Positions 62,119-64,000 of a stretch of DNA of 64,000 nt are shown in pieces (position 1 is the first letter of the stretch; the number at the start of each line of letters is the position of its first letter). The position numbers and the translations under genes are program-made. The stretch is from Ruoffia halotolerans (GTDB lineage: Bacteria > Bacillota > Bacilli > Lactobacillales > Aerococcaceae). The notes below the pieces were generated by a model that saw only the letters and a program-made list of their open reading frames with translations, was not told the DNA's origin and did no database searches. The stretch covers positions 62,001 to 126,000 of the forward strand of contig NZ_JACAOA010000002.1 of NCBI RefSeq assembly GCF_014049385.1. Reading direction: 5' to 3'.

Positions 62119-63168
62119 TTGATAGTAGAAGAAAAATCATTTGGAAGTTTAAATAATGTTGAGTATAAAGAAATATTTATTACAAATAAACATGGCACTG
62201 TTATTAGCTTTTCTAATTTGGGTGCAAGAATTAATCGTTGGATAACAAAAGATAGATATAATAACTTTATTAATATAATTCTTGGTTTTGAAGATGCAAA
62301 ACATGCCTATGAAGGGCGAAGTTACTACTATGGAGCAAGCGTAGGCCGTGTTGCAGGGCGAATAAAGGGAGGTCATTTCCATTTAAATGGAATTGAATAC
62401 CAATTATCAACAAATGATGGTAAGAATCATTTGCACGGTGGACCAAATAGTTTCGATATGATGCAATGGGATTATCAAATTAAGAAAGAAGATAATTCTG
62501 TTTCTATTATTTTTATGTTAGAGAGCGAAAAAGATAGCAATGGATATCCTGGGAATGTAAAAATATATATCACTCATATTTTTGATGACAATAATAATTG
62601 GACAATTAAATATCAAGCAGAAACAGATCAGGATACGTTATTTAATCCAACTAATCATGTTTATTTTAATTTAAATGGTAACAATACAGAACCAGTTACA
62701 AATCATTTACTAGCAATTAATGCAGGCCAGTTTGCACCTGTCAATAAGGATGTAACTCCTGTTGGACACTTAGAAAAGGTAGATGGTACAGGTTTTGATT
62801 TAAGAAAATCCAAACAAATAAGTGAAATAATTACACAGTCGCATCAACAAATAGAATTAATTGGCGGATTAGATCATCCTTTCGTTTTTCAAAATGGAGA
62901 GAATATTGCGAGTTTAGAATCACCGTTAACAGGAATAAAAATAAATATGAAGACTACTTTACCGGCAGTGGTAGTGTACAGTCACCAAGAAATCAGTAAA
63001 CCTCTGAGAATTTGGGGTTATCCGTTACAAAAATATTCGGGAATTACCCTTGAAACGCAGGAATTACCTGATGCCATTAATCAGGAAAATTTTGGTGATA
63101 TTGTATTAAAAACAGATATACCGTATGAATCAGAAACAAGTTACGAGTTAAAACATATGATTGGTTAG
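62119..63168 (+). CDS. galM: Aldose 1-epimerase (mutarotase)
   Basis: A 349-residue GalM-fold protein that interconverts the anomers of galactose or another aldose. The active-site histidines are in NHLHGGPNSFDMMQWD (about 102-117) and FNPTNHVYFNLNG (about 175-187), and the catalytic glutamate is in SGITLETQELPDA. It starts with TTG at 62119 and has AAGGAG upstream; the reading frame has no ATG near. The following galactokinase begins 11 bases after its stop, supporting a galactose role. Confidence 0.88.
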   Translation: MIVEEKSFGSLNNVEYKEIFITNKHGTVISFSNLGARINRWITKDRYNNFINIILGFEDAKHAYEGRSYYYGASVGRVAGRIKGGHFHLNGIEYQLSTNDGKNHLHGGPNSFDMMQWDYQIKKEDNSVSIIFMLESEKDSNGYPGNVKIYITHIFDDNNNWTIKYQAETDQDTLFNPTNHVYFNLNGNNTEPVTNHLLAINAGQFAPVNKDVTPVGHLEKVDGTGFDLRKSKQISEIITQSHQQIELIGGLDHPFVFQNGENIASLESPLTGIKINMKTTLPAVVVYSHQEISKPLRIWGYPLQKYSGITLETQELPDAINQENFGDIVLKTDIPYESETSYELKHMIG

Positions 63169-63179
63169 GTGAAAACATT

Positions 63180-64000
63180 ATGAAACTAAAAGATTTAGAA
63201 AAAGAATTTTTTGAGATTTTTGAGGAAACCCCGTCAAACGCTTATATTTCACCGGGGAGAGTAAATTTAATTGGTGAGCATATCGATTATAATGGCGGTT
63301 ATGTTTTACCTGCTGCAATCACTTACGGAAGTTACGGACTAATCAAAATTAGAGATGACAATCAAATACGAGCTTATTCAATTAATTTTCCGGATAAAGG
63401 TATTATTGACATTAATTTAAGCAATATTCAATACAAAAAAGAAGATGATTGGGCAAATTTCGTTAAAGGTACTGCAAAATATTTTATGAACCTAACAGGA
63501 GAAAAATCAAAAGGATTTGACCTGTTAATATATGGAAATATACCGAACGGAGCAGGACTTAGTTCTTCAGCATCAATTGAATTACTCATTGGCATTATTT
63601 TAAATGATATAAATCAAAGTAAATTAAACAGACAAGACTTGGTAAAAATAGGACAACTAACAGAAAATAAATTTATTGGTGTAAATTCCGGAATAATGGA
63701 TCAATTTGCGGTTGGAATGGGGCAAAAAGATAAAGCAATCTTTCTAAATACAGACACTCTTGACTACAGTGTGATTGATGCCGATTTTGGTGATAATTTA
63801 ATTTTGATCATGAATACTAATAAACAGCGAAAATTATCTGACTCAAAGTATAATCAGCGACGAGCAGAATGTGATAAGGCTCTGCAAATAATACAAGAAC
63901 ATAAAAGAATTAAGAATCTTTGTGAATTATCAATAAATGATTTACAGTTAATTGAACAACTTTTAGAGGATAAAATGTTATACCAAAGGGTACGACACGT
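63180..64000 (+). CDS. galK: Galactokinase, cut by the window's right edge
   Basis: At least 273 residues are present and the frame runs off the right edge. The galactokinase signature GRVNLIGEHIDYNGGYVLP is at about 27-45 and the ATP-binding loop IPNGAGLSSSASIE at about 121-134; GVNSGIMDQFAVGMG follows and carries the catalytic Asp. It phosphorylates alpha-galactose to galactose 1-phosphate, the entry to the Leloir pathway. Start ATG 63180 with AGGTGA upstream, 11 bases after the epimerase gene. Confidence 0.93.
   Translation, partial: MKLKDLEKEFFEIFEETPSNAYISPGRVNLIGEHIDYNGGYVLPAAITYGSYGLIKIRDDNQIRAYSINFPDKGIIDINLSNIQYKKEDDWANFVKGTAKYFMNLTGEKSKGFDLLIYGNIPNGAGLSSSASIELLIGIILNDINQSKLNRQDLVKIGQLTENKFIGVNSGIMDQFAVGMGQKDKAIFLNTDTLDYSVIDADFGDNLILIMNTNKQRKLSDSKYNQRRAECDKALQIIQEHKRIKNLCELSINDLQLIEQLLEDKMLYQRVRH

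Overview
The window is AT-rich DNA from a low-GC Gram-positive bacterium. The likeliest placement is a facultatively fermentative Lactobacillales lineage of the Carnobacteriaceae/Aerococcaceae type (inferred from gene families, not proven). Supporting signs are strong AGGAGG ribosome sites, CcpA-type cre sites, PTS EIICB permeases, RpiR and LacI regulators, MsmK-type ABC ATPases and a FadN-type fusion. The content is a catabolic accessory region of import and degradation cassettes, separated by strong terminators, GC-rich intergenic repeats and decayed genes. No rRNA, tRNA, CRISPR array or prophage was seen.

Layout: 0-2.7 kb holds a universal stress protein tail, a YczE-like membrane protein and remnants of an MscS channel, a methyltransferase and an Rrf2 regulator. 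From 2.8 to 11.6 kb is a fatty-acid/short-chain acyl-CoA cassette: a LysR regulator with a MaoC hydratase, divergent from acyl-CoA dehydrogenase/oxidase, CoA-transferase, FadN, thiolase and enoyl-CoA hydratase. It has a perfect cre site and is bracketed by 27-bp direct repeats of the 3' end of the next gene, so it looks like an island inserted behind a purine operon. From 11.6 to 18.6 kb, on the minus strand, a PotABCD-like ABC importer is followed by adenine deaminase and an MTA/SAH-type deaminase, with a PurR-like box upstream. From 18.8 to 20.5 kb is a TetR regulator with a quinone-oxidoreductase-like gene, each preceded by the same palindrome.

From 20.6 to 28.5 kb a LacI regulator, an LplABC-type importer with its own ATPase, a PHP-family phosphoesterase-like hydrolase and an orphan PTS EIIC lie behind helically phased TTTACA hexamers that look like a PhoP (Pho-box) array. 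This is the best candidate for an undescribed system: phosphate-starvation uptake and cleavage of an organophosphate or glycosyl phosphodiester. A gene graveyard follows (GNAT, Nudix and P-type ATPase fragments). From 29.3 to 35.4 kb, an RpiR regulator, EIICB, GH4 6-phospho-alpha-glucosidase, short 6-phosphogluconate dehydrogenase and gluconokinase suggest use of a glucosyl-gluconate. From 36.2 to 39.9 kb is RpiR-MalX-MalY. From 40 to 46.8 kb a LacI regulator is divergent from an oxidoreductase, an Rbs-type importer and a sugar isomerase.

From 46.9 to 54.9 kb are a lone SNF2-family ATPase, an aldehyde dehydrogenase, IS110 and IS3 remnants, a GNAT acetyltransferase and a pentapeptide-repeat protein. 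From 55 kb to the right edge an unusual ArsR-type regulator with a large C-terminal domain is divergent from an ATPase-less sugar importer, GH2, secreted GH43, aldose 1-epimerase and galactokinase (cut by the edge), suggesting uptake of galactose-containing oligosaccharides. Three of the four solute-binding proteins have Sec signal peptides but no lipobox.
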